Source: Trichoplax adhaerens
Taxonomy: Eukaryota; Placozoa; Uniplacotomia; Trichoplacea; Trichoplacidae
Reading direction: 5' to 3'
DNA length: 44,803 nucleotides
NCBI RefSeq assembly: GCF_000150275.1
Contig: NW_002060953.1
Location: 1,572,127-1,616,929 of the forward strand
Shown here: positions 22,047 to 32,953 of the stretch, one piece after another
Numbering within the stretch: position 1 is the stretch's first letter
Layout of the letters: every line of letters starts with the position of its first letter
Made by a program: the position numbers and the translations under genes
The notes under the pieces: generated by a model
Databases searched by the model: none
The model's input: only the letters and a program-made list of their open reading frames with translations
What the model was told of the DNA's origin: nothing

Positions 22047-24869
22047 GGTGTAATGAAAACCTTGTAGAGCTTGAGGTACTATTTCTAATCGATGATAGTT
22101 ACAGATTTGAGTTTTCTCTGTTTAATTTCATAATAACCTTAAGAAATAAATAAGCTAGTTCGAAAAACAATGAATTATTGTTGTCTTTCCTCGGCAATTA
22201 AAAGATTTTTAATGATCTACAAAGAATAATTACTGTACCATGTTCAATATTAATATAATATCTGAACTTTTCGTTACCTTTGCTTTTGTATTAATATTTT
22301 ATAACTTAAGATCTGATCTTGAAGGAAGTTTTACATCCAATAAAGAAATTCAGATATTTCAAATTTAAGATATCTTTAATGAAGCAGATGCTTTTAGCGT
22401 CATTTTCAATAAAGAATTCATGGGCTTTTAAAAATTAAAATATCATTATCGATATTCCTTATTAATCTTTATTTGATCTTGCAAGATAAAATTCTCTCTT
22501 TCAAAATAATCGATACTTATCTTGAATAATATCACGAAAACTCTAATCTAAGGTTTTCATTACAAAAATCGGTTATTTTAGAAGCTATCAAAAAATTACA
22601 GTTTAATATTGCAAATTTGTAATTGTTATGACGATTATAAATTGGATATCTATTGTGATAATGTTATTACATTTAATAGCGTTACTACTAATTAAATCCA
22701 ATTCGTTACATTATTCCGAATTTCCTAAAAACGAGTACCAACGATTTGTAACCTAGAACTTCGTCATTACTGTCTGATAAGATATTGATATTAGAAATAG
22801 ATCTGCTATTATTAGATTTATTTGTTTGAAGCTATCAATTTGTTGGCTTAAATATGAGTCTGACTCATTATCAGTTGGGGTAAAAGAAATCAAGATGTCC
22901 TGCTTCTACTCGATGTTCGTGGTGTACAAATATACATCCGTTATACCAAAGCGATATGCTGCAAGCAGGCTTGGCCCGAATGAAACTCTGATATAATACT
23001 CGATATTGATAATATGCATACAATATACAAAAACAACACATAATAAACGATTCTGCGGCCTGAATATAACTCTGATGCTCTACTAAATTTTGATACTATA
23101 CTTATAATACAGTATACTACTAGAACAGATTCTAGAAAATTATGCCATTTTCCGTATTAATGAAAATCATTAATGCAGTATGATACAATGATAGATTGGA
23201 AAAATAGTATTAGTATCTCTTATTTCAAAACTTGTTTTAGAGTGATATATTATTCCTTGAATAAATTAATCTGATTAGCTAATTAAAAAAGGAAGCATTT
23301 GATTAATATCTCGATTCCAAATTTTAGTAAATTGCGGTCTCGTTGTTAACAGCGTTAAATATACAACGTTGTCAGATTTACAGTTCGTTAGGTATTGGCA
23401 TATCACAATTGTATGAAGTTACTTTTATCTTCTTGATGTTGTCCATTATTACATCAATTTTTTCTACATTTTTAGCGCTATACCCGTGTTATTTGGCAAC
23501 TCGATAGAATTGCTAGATATTGATATCTCAAATATTTCATATTTCATTTCAAAATCATTAATTGCTTGTAATTCTAAATTTATCTTTCTACGTTACTTTA
23601 AATATAACTAAAACAAAGGCAAAGACCGACAAATAATCTTAAATTAGAACCCAAACCAAAGCTTTTCCGTTAACTCTGTAGTTGATTGCAAAATAATATA
23701 ACTTTGTGAGGTTGATAGATCAAGAATCTTCAAAACTTTAGAAAATTCAGATTTATTGAACATAACTTCGTTTACGAAGATGCAACGTAATCGATTAGCT
23801 GAGGACCTCTAACGAGAAAGAAATATCTTACTATGCTAAACTACTCGCTTATATACTTTTCCGCATTTACAGTCTTAGCACCTTACTTACTACACACTTC
23901 AGTATTATCATCTCAAATACAGAATAGTTTACACCTTTCATGCGAAGCTCTAGCGTGAGCACTGTAGCGCTGCTCTTCAAAAGGATTACAATTACTAAGC
24001 TAGCTATATGGATATGATATACCGATCACGAAATTCCCAATTTTAGAAAAACAAGGGCTTTATAGAATCTTATACAAAGATTAACTACACACAGCTCTAT
24101 TCTAGCCGAATACTACTACTAAAGACTTCTACATAGAACTAACAGAATAATCTAAAGTTGCATGCTTTTATACTTTTCGTAGCATTCGCAGCTATAATCC
24201 GCATGGCAACCTTTTACCGCATTTTACACTTAGTAAATTATTCTTAGTAACACAATTCTACTGCGGACCATCATTAATCCGTTATGGATACGACTACAGT
24301 AATTATGTAGACATTATTCACACCAGCCAAAATACAATGAATTAACTATATTTTAATATATGATTTACAGTTCTATTTTTACCTATAACCTTATTAGTAA
24401 CTCAACACCTTACTGTATATAGTCATCTATACTCTAGCATAGAATCTATACCACTACCGTCTATAGTTATAGATACCAAATATCTCTTAGGATAAATATA
24501 GAAGTTACGCTACCGTAAATTATACTAAACATGGCTAACAGTCTACAATACAATACTAAGTTACATTACAACTGAACACTTAAGCCTCTAACGAGAATAT
24601 CTATCTCATGTTGAACACAACACCTACGGTAGACATTACTAAATATATCATCAACTTAGAATACAATATTATACTGTCTTACAAAATTCTACCTTATTTT
24701 ATGATGTATAGCGTATTGTAGCTGATAATATGCTTTTTAGTATGCTACTATAATGCTAAATAAGATATTGCCTACTGCAATTGTAATTTACGACAGATTT
24801 ATACAATTTGAATAATGCCTAGTCAGTTTGGATAATGCCTTACTAATTAGAAAAACGCAAAAATGAAGT
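22047..24869. other. Spacer between receptor 3 and the assembly gap
   Basis: From 22047 to about 24000 this is alignable, with many changes, to the spacer upstream of receptor 4 (29303 to about 31800), so it belongs to the duplicated unit. Around 23030-23060 it appears to lack the element found at 30401-30975. The better conserved block 24016-24575 is listed separately. From 24576 to the gap nothing is recognised. Confidence 0.6.
24016..24575. repeat. Duplicated block, copy 1 (partner 31810-32355)
   Basis: About 550 bases match 31810-32355 in the same orientation with few changes and small indels, far better than the spacer sequence on its left matches its partner. Short open frames inside (plus strand, about 62 codons in the partner) are not preserved as obvious protein. 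It may be a mobile element, a converted tract or a constrained non-coding sequence. Confidence 0.8.
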
Positions 24870-25527
24870 NNNNNNNNNNNNNNNNNNNNNNNNNNNNNNN
24901 NNNNNNNNNNNNNNNNNNNNNNNNNNNNNNNNNNNNNNNNNNNNNNNNNNNNNNNNNNNNNNNNNNNNNNNNNNNNNNNNNNNNNNNNNNNNNNNNNNNN
25001 NNNNNNNNNNNNNNNNNNNNNNNNNNNNNNNNNNNNNNNNNNNNNNNNNNNNNNNNNNNNNNNNNNNNNNNNNNNNNNNNNNNNNNNNNNNNNNNNNNNN
25101 NNNNNNNNNNNNNNNNNNNNNNNNNNNNNNNNNNNNNNNNNNNNNNNNNNNNNNNNNNNNNNNNNNNNNNNNNNNNNNNNNNNNNNNNNNNNNNNNNNNN
25201 NNNNNNNNNNNNNNNNNNNNNNNNNNNNNNNNNNNNNNNNNNNNNNNNNNNNNNNNNNNNNNNNNNNNNNNNNNNNNNNNNNNNNNNNNNNNNNNNNNNN
25301 NNNNNNNNNNNNNNNNNNNNNNNNNNNNNNNNNNNNNNNNNNNNNNNNNNNNNNNNNNNNNNNNNNNNNNNNNNNNNNNNNNNNNNNNNNNNNNNNNNNN
25401 NNNNNNNNNNNNNNNNNNNNNNNNNNNNNNNNNNNNNNNNNNNNNNNNNNNNNNNNNNNNNNNNNNNNNNNNNNNNNNNNNNNNNNNNNNNNNNNNNNNN
25501 NNNNNNNNNNNNNNNNNNNNNNNNNNN
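24870..25527. other. Assembly gap (658 N)
   Basis: An unbroken run of N; an open frame across it is an artefact. The sequence resuming at 25528 is a fragment of the dispersed repeat R, so a repeat probably broke the assembly. The gap also falls between two near-identical genes. Confidence 0.99.
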
Positions 25528-25700
25528 CGTTTGATAGCCTTTCGAGATTAGAATAAATCTAAAACTGTAGTAAAATCCTATTCTTTGAGAAAGATGCTTT
25601 CATAATATTTCAGTATCGTATTGTAGAGTACACTTGTACAGTATAATCCATACTATAGCGTATAACTTCGTGTTAAAACATTAACTGTCAAGCTAACGCC
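25528..25700. repeat. Diverged fragment of repeat R, cut by the gap
   Basis: This matches the middle of repeat R (about 36850-37015) in the same orientation. Shared text starts with CGTTTGAT, passes through CCTATTCTTTGAGAAAG (R: CCCTATCCTTAGAGAAAG) and ends with TAAAACATTAACTGTCAA (R: TAAAACATCAACTGTCAA). Its left part would lie in the N run. Confidence 0.6.
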
Positions 25701-26533
25701 AAATATTGGTCTTCACCATGGCGTAAAATTTCTTGTTATATTTTATATTTCATTACTGTTACGAAGTAGAAATATCGTAATTGATTAACTACGTTAGACT
25801 CAAGGTTATAACGGTAAAGTCTGCATGTTTGATGACTAAAACGCATACACTTGCTTTGATTTTGGAACTGTAATCTTTGAGATTAGGACTTAGATAGCAC
25901 TGTTAACACAATACGTCTTATCTTGTGATAGTCGTCATAAACTTAGTTATCTCGTTAATTGATATGATAAGATGCCTATTACTATTCAAGGTTAGCCGTT
26001 GTAGAACTTTTTAACTATTTCCTACATATAATGGCACTAATATCTATAATAAATTTCAGTTTAACATTCAAGTTCTAGTGAACTCTTTTAATCTTATTAC
26101 AAGAAAAATCGTGGTACAGAAAGTTCGTAACAATTTCTCGTATATTGTATAATTCTTAACAGTATTATGCTACATAATATTGTAAATTTCTTACCCAAAT
26201 AAAGTAATAGGGTTCATGATACTAATATGCAAGATAGTAAGTAAAATCTACTGTAATCAAGCCGAATAAGATGTTTTTTTAAAGCTGCAATACTTATTGC
26301 CATATAATCTTTGAAGAAGAATTTTAAAATTAAGCTTCAATATAAGGCAATATTGTTAATTTAATGAGAATTAAATGAGTAGGGTAAGTTTTGTCTTTAC
26401 CAACTGAAAGAAATGAAAATTTCCTAGCAAAGTACACATATAAAGATTGGTAAGCTAATTGGCAAAGGCGCCAAATTACGCATCAATGCTGTCGGTGAAC
26501 CAATAGAAAAACATCGCATGGAAAAAAGCTTCA
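25701..26533. other. 3' flank of receptor 4
   Basis: AT-rich and without a gene. Parts just downstream of the receptor stop (about 26140-26250) resemble the flank of receptor 3 (about 19190-19300), as expected for a tandem duplicate. About 300 bases next to the stop (26255-26533) have no counterpart there and look like an insertion or replacement. Confidence 0.5.
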
Positions 26534-29269
26534 TTAATATTCAGTTTCTGTGATCGAATTATTTTGAGGTTGTATACGGCTTGCTGTTACTTTTTTCCTT
26601 AATTCTAATGGCGAACTAGTCGATGAATTCTTATTAAAAGATACCAATATTGCCGAAACTTTAGAATTTGGATCGACCTTTGAAAAGTTATATTCGGCAA
26701 TGCTAACCATAGCTTGCTCTCGAGTATTCGACTCGGGTTGAAAGAAGATGATATAAAGCTTGGGAAGAAAGTAGCAAGCATTGGTCACTATTCCATAAAA
26801 TAATGCTACTGAACACCCTATAAGTTTACGTAGTCGCCCTGTTGTGGACAGAAAGGCTGGAAATCCAATCATATCAATAGCGGCATACATTAACACAGCT
26901 GCGGCGATGTTTTTTGATTCATTATAATTACCTGGTAGAGACCGAATACGAAAGGCCAAATAGCAGCTTAAAATCAATGTAGCGAGCCAAAATACAATAA
27001 TACAAATCAAAGCAGGAGAAGAGCTATAATCGCACATTAAATCCATAGTATTATCTGCTAACTCGATTTTAAGAATATTTACCGGTTGAATTTGAGTTAT
27101 CAGAAGTATAATACTACTTGTAACGGTTAACACCGTAAATATAAGGATAATTTGTGTGCGTGTTTTCGTAAATAGATTTTGAAAATTATTTTTGAAACCG
27201 CGATGAAAAATTAATGCCACTTGATTGACTCTGCAAATAATTGTTACTGAGGTTCCGATTTGAGTTATATTAATTAAAATTAGTCGTATTTGACATAAAG
27301 TAGAGTTATCAGGTGCCAAAAATACTCCCGCTGTTAGTATACAAATTGCATACCAGAATAATAACAAATTCATCAAGGGATAATTAGATCCTTTGATAAC
27401 GGGAGTATTTCTATAGACGTAGATGACAACCCATGTAAATATCATTTTAATAACGCAAAGAGATGAAATGATGTAAAATAAAATTGCAAAAGCTCCTCTC
27501 CAATTGAAACGTAAAACTTTATAACTGATACATTGTGTTCCATTTGAATTACTGTAAAAGAAATTTCGACACCTAGAGCAATTAAGCTGATTATAAGTTG
27601 TACTGATACTATACCTAGAGCACTTTCGGCAATTCCAACAACATGTCCACAGTTTCAGAGGTAAGCTGGAATCATGATTTACGCGATAACCTGGTTTACA
27701 ATCCCTACTACAACGTGATGTTGGAGTTTTATTGCTATTCCAAACTATTTTTGTGGAATTAATCGTTAACCCATTTTCCTTACTCCAGTTACCGACTACA
27801 ATCGGACTTAACGACTGCAAGTTATTAATGTATACATTTTGATAATTAACAAAGTTAAATCCAGTTCCACTAGAACCGTCACTGTTAAAATGTATTAAGT
27901 CGCTACTAACTCCTTGAAATTGAATATTTCTTAAACAATGATTTAACTGTTCTCGGTCACGATTAATTTCCATTGCATTAAGAGCGGGACAAGATGTATT
28001 AGTACAGCCTAATTTATGATGTAAAGAATACGCCAAGGCTAAAACTGCGTCCATGATAAAAGCTGTAAATGATTGCGGTACGTAAAAAGTTCTTTTGAGA
28101 ATCCTTGCCATTTGAGGACCGTATTTACAGTTAGCTGTAGCCGATTTTGAAATTTCTTTCCGTGCATCAAATAACCACGGATTTCCATGACTATCGCATA
28201 AATTAAGTTTACGTAAGTAATCGTCAAAGTGGCGTATTATTTTTTTATTGACGTCGATACTAATAGCGCCACGGATAATATCGCTGCTAATATTTGCTAT
28301 TTGTGCTTCGGTTAACCAATTATAAGTACCGATCCATGTTATTCCAGTAAGCCTTTGCGATTGAGCTTGCTTAAGTAACGCATAGATGATCTTATTATTA
28401 CCTGTTAAAATAACGACTTTAGATTTAATCGTTTTCTTCAGATTTTGTATAGCGCTAATCATATCAGATTGGGTATAATTATTAGATATTACAATATTAT
28501 TAGCGACACATATTTTCTTAAATGAGAATTGGCGTAATAATGTAGTGCTGAATTCTCTATCAATAGTAGAGCCTGTAACTATTACTGAAACCCAATTCCA
28601 GTTAAAGTTACTAATAATATCAGCAATAGCTTCAGCTTGCTGTTTATATGATATAGACGTGCGATAGAAATAAGGACACATAACACCAGAGCTTAATGCA
28701 GTAGTACGTGAATTATAGGTAATTTGGATGACGCGAAAGGAACTTGTATAATAGGCCAAAGGAATAGTAAGATGGTCAGAATCTTCACCAATAACGCCGA
28801 TAATTGGCGGTTCCGAACTAACTGTATTATTTAAGTTATACTGCAGAGTTCGGACAAAAGGATCAAGATTGGCATAATTTAAATTTCGGCTTGATAGCAG
28901 TTGAAAAATGTTAGACTTTCTGAAATGATATTCTAATGAAGCCATAGCAAGTTCTCGCGATTTACAGGAATCAATCAATGTCCAACCAACTTTAAGTCCA
29001 GGTAGTAATTTTGGATTTCTATTAACTAGTTCGTCGATCGCATAGATCATAGCTTGCATTAGTTGTACATTTTTTAGTTCACACTGGCTGCAAAGCTTGG
29101 TTGTCTCGTTAAATTGTAAAGAATTTGGGAAAATACCAATTATTTGAACATTTCCAAATTTTTGGCTGTAAACTGGAGCTCTTTCATTTTTCAATGTCAC
29201 GTTGCTGACTAGGCTTAACAGAAAGACGCTGTGGAAAAATATATCTTTTAATTTCAATAATATAGCCAT
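26534..29269 (-). CDS. Class C (mGluR-like) GPCR, receptor 4, near-copy of receptor 3
   Basis: Complete and intronless. I place the start at 29269 (911 residues) because the following residues form the hydrophobic leader and line up with receptor 3. An in-frame ATG 33 nt upstream (29302) would add eleven residues before the leader. Domains match receptor 3: flytrap to about 500, NCD3G near 518 (CSRDCKPGYRVNH), seven helices from about 594, ending FLPKLYIIFFQPESNTR. Between leader and tail only six residue differences from receptor 3 are visible (Tyr/Cys, Lys/Glu, Leu/Val, Arg/His, Lys/Arg, Ser/Arg). One of them changes GEDSDR to GEDSDH at the hinge of the ligand pocket. The leader and the last 50-60 residues differ at many positions. 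The mGluR1 glutamate contacts are replaced as in receptor 3. Redundant or subtly altered specificity is possible; a collapsed or duplicated assembly must also be considered, as an N gap lies nearby. Confidence 0.93.
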   Translation of the reverse strand: MAILLKLKDIFFHSVFLLSLVSNVTLKNERAPVYSQKFGNVQIIGIFPNSLQFNETTKLCSQCELKNVQLMQAMIYAIDELVNRNPKLLPGLKVGWTLIDSCKSRELAMASLEYHFRKSNIFQLLSSRNLNYANLDPFVRTLQYNLNNTVSSEPPIIGVIGEDSDHLTIPLAYYTSSFRVIQITYNSRTTALSSGVMCPYFYRTSISYKQQAEAIADIISNFNWNWVSVIVTGSTIDREFSTTLLRQFSFKKICVANNIVISNNYTQSDMISAIQNLKKTIKSKVVILTGNNKIIYALLKQAQSQRLTGITWIGTYNWLTEAQIANISSDIIRGAISIDVNKKIIRHFDDYLRKLNLCDSHGNPWLFDARKEISKSATANCKYGPQMARILKRTFYVPQSFTAFIMDAVLALAYSLHHKLGCTNTSCPALNAMEINRDREQLNHCLRNIQFQGVSSDLIHFNSDGSSGTGFNFVNYQNVYINNLQSLSPIVVGNWSKENGLTINSTKIVWNSNKTPTSRCSRDCKPGYRVNHDSSLPLKLWTCCWNCRKCSRYSISTTYNQLNCSRCRNFFYSNSNGTQCISYKVLRFNWRGAFAILFYIISSLCVIKMIFTWVVIYVYRNTPVIKGSNYPLMNLLLFWYAICILTAGVFLAPDNSTLCQIRLILINITQIGTSVTIICRVNQVALIFHRGFKNNFQNLFTKTRTQIILIFTVLTVTSSIILLITQIQPVNILKIELADNTMDLMCDYSSSPALICIIVFWLATLILSCYLAFRIRSLPGNYNESKNIAAAVLMYAAIDMIGFPAFLSTTGRLRKLIGCSVALFYGIVTNACYFLPKLYIIFFQPESNTREQAMVSIAEYNFSKVDPNSKVSAILVSFNKNSSTSSPLELRKKVTASRIQPQNNSITETEY

Positions 29270-30400
29270 GCTGTCAAGAAGATCTATAGACCTTAACGAC
29301 ACTAGTTCTAGTCGATCTTTGTTGCAGGTTTATATTTTTTCCGCTGTAATTTTGCCGCAACTTTTAAGTAAAATAGTAAGAAATACATAAAATTGTTCCA
29401 AAAACAATGAATTATTCTTGCATTTCATCTGCAATTTATAGCATTTCTAACAATTAATGTATAAAGAACAATCGTTGTATCTTATTCCTTTATGTATCAA
29501 ATCTTCAGTACCATTTGCTATTGTAGTATTACTTTAAGATCCGATCATAAGTTCTACTCCCAATAAAGAATTTTGATATTTCAAACTTAAGACACTTTTA
29601 TCTTAAGGACTTACTTTAAATATAGGTCACGATAAAAATTTCGTCGCCTGCTAAAACTACAACACCATTATTTAAATTCTATCTTTTACGTTCTTCGTTA
29701 TGGTGAGATGAAATTTTTTGTTTCAAAGGTAATTAATACCCTTCTTCAATAATATGAAGAGAATTTCAATTTTGAGGCTGGTATATTCAAAGATTTATAA
29801 ATTTTAGTTGTTGGGGAAGCAATTAGGATGTAAGCAACTCTTTTCATGTATACAATTAACAGGAAAATGATTATTTCAAGCCGGCTTATTTTATTCATAT
29901 CGTTTAAATAATAAATATTTGATGTTGTTATTGTAATGCTCTATCAGTACGTTTTAAGTTAGCTTTGAAAATTTGTAATTGCTTACACTATAGTTGGACA
30001 TCTACTAAAATAGTATTATTGCATTCAATACTGTTACCACTAATCAAAGCCAAGCTGCTACAATATATTGAATATCCTAACAGCCAGTGCTAACAATTAG
30101 GAATCAATAATTTTAATCTTATCATTTAATAGAAAATTGACGTCAGAAATAGACCTACTATATTTATTGTCATTAATTCTATTTCTTTTTAAAGCTCTTA
30201 ATTTACTAATTTAAATAAAACTCTAATTAAAGTTGGGTAAAAATCATGATATCCTTAATTCTACATGATGTTATAACATAGCGATTTATAACTTATATTT
30301 ATGTTACAACATAAGCAATTTTGGCCTAAATATTACTCTGGCAATATGCTCAATGTGGATATCATACATAAAATATACATTTATAAATACAGTAACACAG

Positions 30401-30975
30401 TGTCAAGTTACAAACTACCGTGAAGAGTTAATGATTACGTTTAATGAATTAGCATTTATATATGGTGATAACTATTAATGGCCTACAGTAAAAACTACAG
30501 TCATTATTATATTGTTACAGTAAATTATGTTCTACTGTAGTAAGAGTTCTTATTTAGTAACTGATGCTAACTGATTATGGTGCTATGTCTTGTAACGTTT
30601 GTAATTAATATCCTGAAGATGTTCACTTATAGATGATATCATAGATAATTCTGTAAATGGACATACTGTAGTTTAATTGTACAGGATCATTCGGTTCATA
30701 CCTAGGATTATGAATATCTTTGTATTAATTCTGCTATTCAATATGAATTAGATTTAATAATCTATTGATGACTCATTCACGATAGCTGCAACCGAAGGGT
30801 ATTTGAGATCGGCAGATAGCTGAATAAAATAGGAATTCTCTAGTCGCTTAACTTAGAAGCAAAGACGTCTAAATTCTTGTGAGGTAGTTAAAGGATACTT
30901 AATCCCAAAGACTTTAGCAATTTAGAGATTTGTTTCATGTTAGTTATCCTTGTCACGAAGTTAGTTTGTGACAAA
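30401..30975. mobile_element. MITE-like element, copy B
   Basis: A non-coding element with imperfect inverted ends: TTACAAACTACCGTGAAG at the left, and at the right GTCACGAAGTTAGTTTGTGAC, whose reverse complement begins GTCACAAACTAACTTCGTGA. It is related to copy A at 15511-15942 but longer. The paralogous spacer of receptor 3 continues across the equivalent site without it (around 23030-23060): sequence on both sides, such as GACCTAAATATAACTCTGA to the right, has a counterpart there (GGCCTGAATATAACTCTGA). Confidence 0.65.
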
Positions 30976-31809
30976 TACATTGTGTGACTTTTTGACCTAA
31001 ATATAACTCTGACGTTCTACTAGTTATTGATAATATACGTATAGTATGCTGCAATAACATTTTCTAAGAAATTGTGATACTGTCCCTATTAATGTAGATT
31101 TCGAATGCAGCATGATGTAATAATAGTTGCACAGACAAACTATTATTGATACCAGCTATTTCAAAATATTTCTAAGAGTGATACTATTTTTATGACAAAT
31201 TAACCTGGTTGGCTAAATAAAAACGGAAGTAGGGAGATGATTAGTTGTTCAATTGCAAACTTTAGTTTCGTTATTGAAATATTATATGTCGTGTTTTCGT
31301 ATTTGTATTTCGTTAGATATTGACACATTACAATTATATAATGTTACTTTAAGTCTTCTTGATATAGTTGATTTTTGTATTAATTATTTTTTATTTTCTT
31401 AGTACTCTGCTTGCACTATGATAACTTGATAGCATTTCTAGACATTAGTATCGCTTACACTCCACAATTCGTTACGAGATCTTAAAAATCATTCAGCATG
31501 ATATATGGCTTTTTTTACCCGGCTTAGAATTTAAGAACCGGTTTAATTAAAGGGTATAAAAGTTAAACTCGAAAAGAAATCTTCTATTATAAAACCCAAG
31601 ATAATAAAAAACATATTTCCTCATAAGTTTGCTTACATTCATAAGATAATGAGATCGTTATTAACTTGATTTTGCTTGTAATTTTTCTCTCGAATGAAAT
31701 CTGAAAATGTGACGGTCAAATAATGGTGCCTACAAGATTCTTGGTTTAATCGACTAGTTCATCATAGTTAAGTTAGCATAAGTGTATCAATTTAATATCA
31801 TGTTGTGAT

Positions 31810-32355
31810 ATATATCAATCACGAAATTCCAAGTTTTAGAAAAATAAGGGCTTTATTGAATCTTATACAAATATTTACTACACACAGCTCTACTCTAGCC
31901 GAATACTACTACTAAAGACTTCTACATAGAACTAACAGAATAATCTAAAGTTGCATGCTTTTATACTTTTCGTAGCATTCGCAGCTACAATCCGCATGGC
32001 AACCTTTTACCGCATTTTACACTTAGTTAAATTATTCTTAGTAAGACTATTCTACTGCGGACCATCTTTAATCCAATATGGATACCACTACAGTACTTAC
32101 GTAGACATTATTCGCACCAGCCAAAGTACAATAAATTAACCATTTCCTAATATATGATTTACAGTTCTATTTTTACCTATAACCTTATTAGTAACTCAAC
32201 ACCTTACTGTATATAGTCATCTGTACTCTAGCATAGAGTCTATGCCACTACAGTCTATAGTTATAGCTACCAAATATCTCTTAGGATAAATATCTACCGT
32301 ACATTATACTAAACATGGCTAACAGTCTACAATCACAATACTAGTTACATTACAC
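31810..32355. repeat. Duplicated block, copy 2 (partner 24016-24575)
   Basis: Same block as at 24016-24575 with scattered substitutions and small indels. Similarity stops abruptly after CTAGTTACATTACA near 32355. The offset (about 7.79 kb) differs by nearly 600 bases from that of the receptor genes (about 7.22 kb), which the MITE insertion at 30401 largely accounts for. Confidence 0.8.
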
Positions 32356-32953
32356 ATGCATTATTTATTTTTTTGATATGCCAAAATTATATGATATGAT
32401 ATAGATTATTTATTAAGTATCGCCCATTGCTGTTGAACTATTTTATTTCAGGTTATTATAAATGCTAGTATTATAGCATTCTAAAACAATTGCCTGTAAT
32501 AGAACATCTATAGAAAAAGAACTTCATTTATAGGAATAATACTTGCAATTATTGTAATACGTATGCATGTCTGTAGAACATGTACTCTTAAATATGTCTT
32601 TACAGGGTAGATAGTAATTTTTTAACTTATTTTCAAATATCAACTACAAAAATTAGATTACTGACTCATATTTTGATAGAGTCTTCAATTACTTCATTTC
32701 TTCTGTATATTACTATAGATATTAAAAGCTAGCATCATTTTAAACACATAGATGTTATATAAGCGGTGATGTATCACCAAATATTGTTAATTTACCAGCC
32801 TTACATTTAGAATTATCGGTTTTGTCCATAATATTGTTACCAAGAAAACATGGAGAGTAGTAGTAATAATAACATTTTATTGCAACTAATTATTGAAAGG
32901 CATTTTCAGTAGCTTTTTAGAATGAACTTCTGTATTTGCACTAAAATACTACC

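Larger units (their letters stand above)
19311..32355. repeat. Tandem segmental duplication carrying receptors 3 and 4
   Basis: Unit 1 spans at least 19311-24575 and unit 2 at least 26534-32355, in the same orientation. The order is the same: receptor gene, diverged spacer, well-conserved 550-bp block. The genes are offset by about 7.22 kb and the blocks by about 7.79 kb. Unit 2 carries the extra MITE-like element. Confidence 0.85.
29303..32953. other. Spacer upstream of receptor 4
   Basis: Alignable in pieces to 22047-24575. It carries the MITE-like copy B (30401-30975) and the conserved block 31810-32355. From 32356 to 32953 nothing is recognised. The first few hundred bases should hold the receptor 4 promoter; the only clear similarity to the receptor 3 promoter region is a short AT-rich stretch with AAAAACAATGAATTATT (29399 onward and about 22166). 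Confidence 0.55.

Noticed and set aside
24863-25534. A 223-codon open frame
   Set aside because: It consists almost entirely of N and has no sequence content.
29270-29302. Upstream ATG of receptor 4 as the true start
   Set aside because: It would put eleven non-hydrophobic residues, including Asp, before the signal peptide, and the downstream ATG matches receptor 3. It cannot be excluded without a transcript.
31951-32139. 62-codon open frame in the duplicated block, candidate conserved small protein
   Set aside because: The partner copy at 24157 onward has frame-altering differences (for example the missing base near the LVKLF codons), so the protein is not conserved even though the DNA is.
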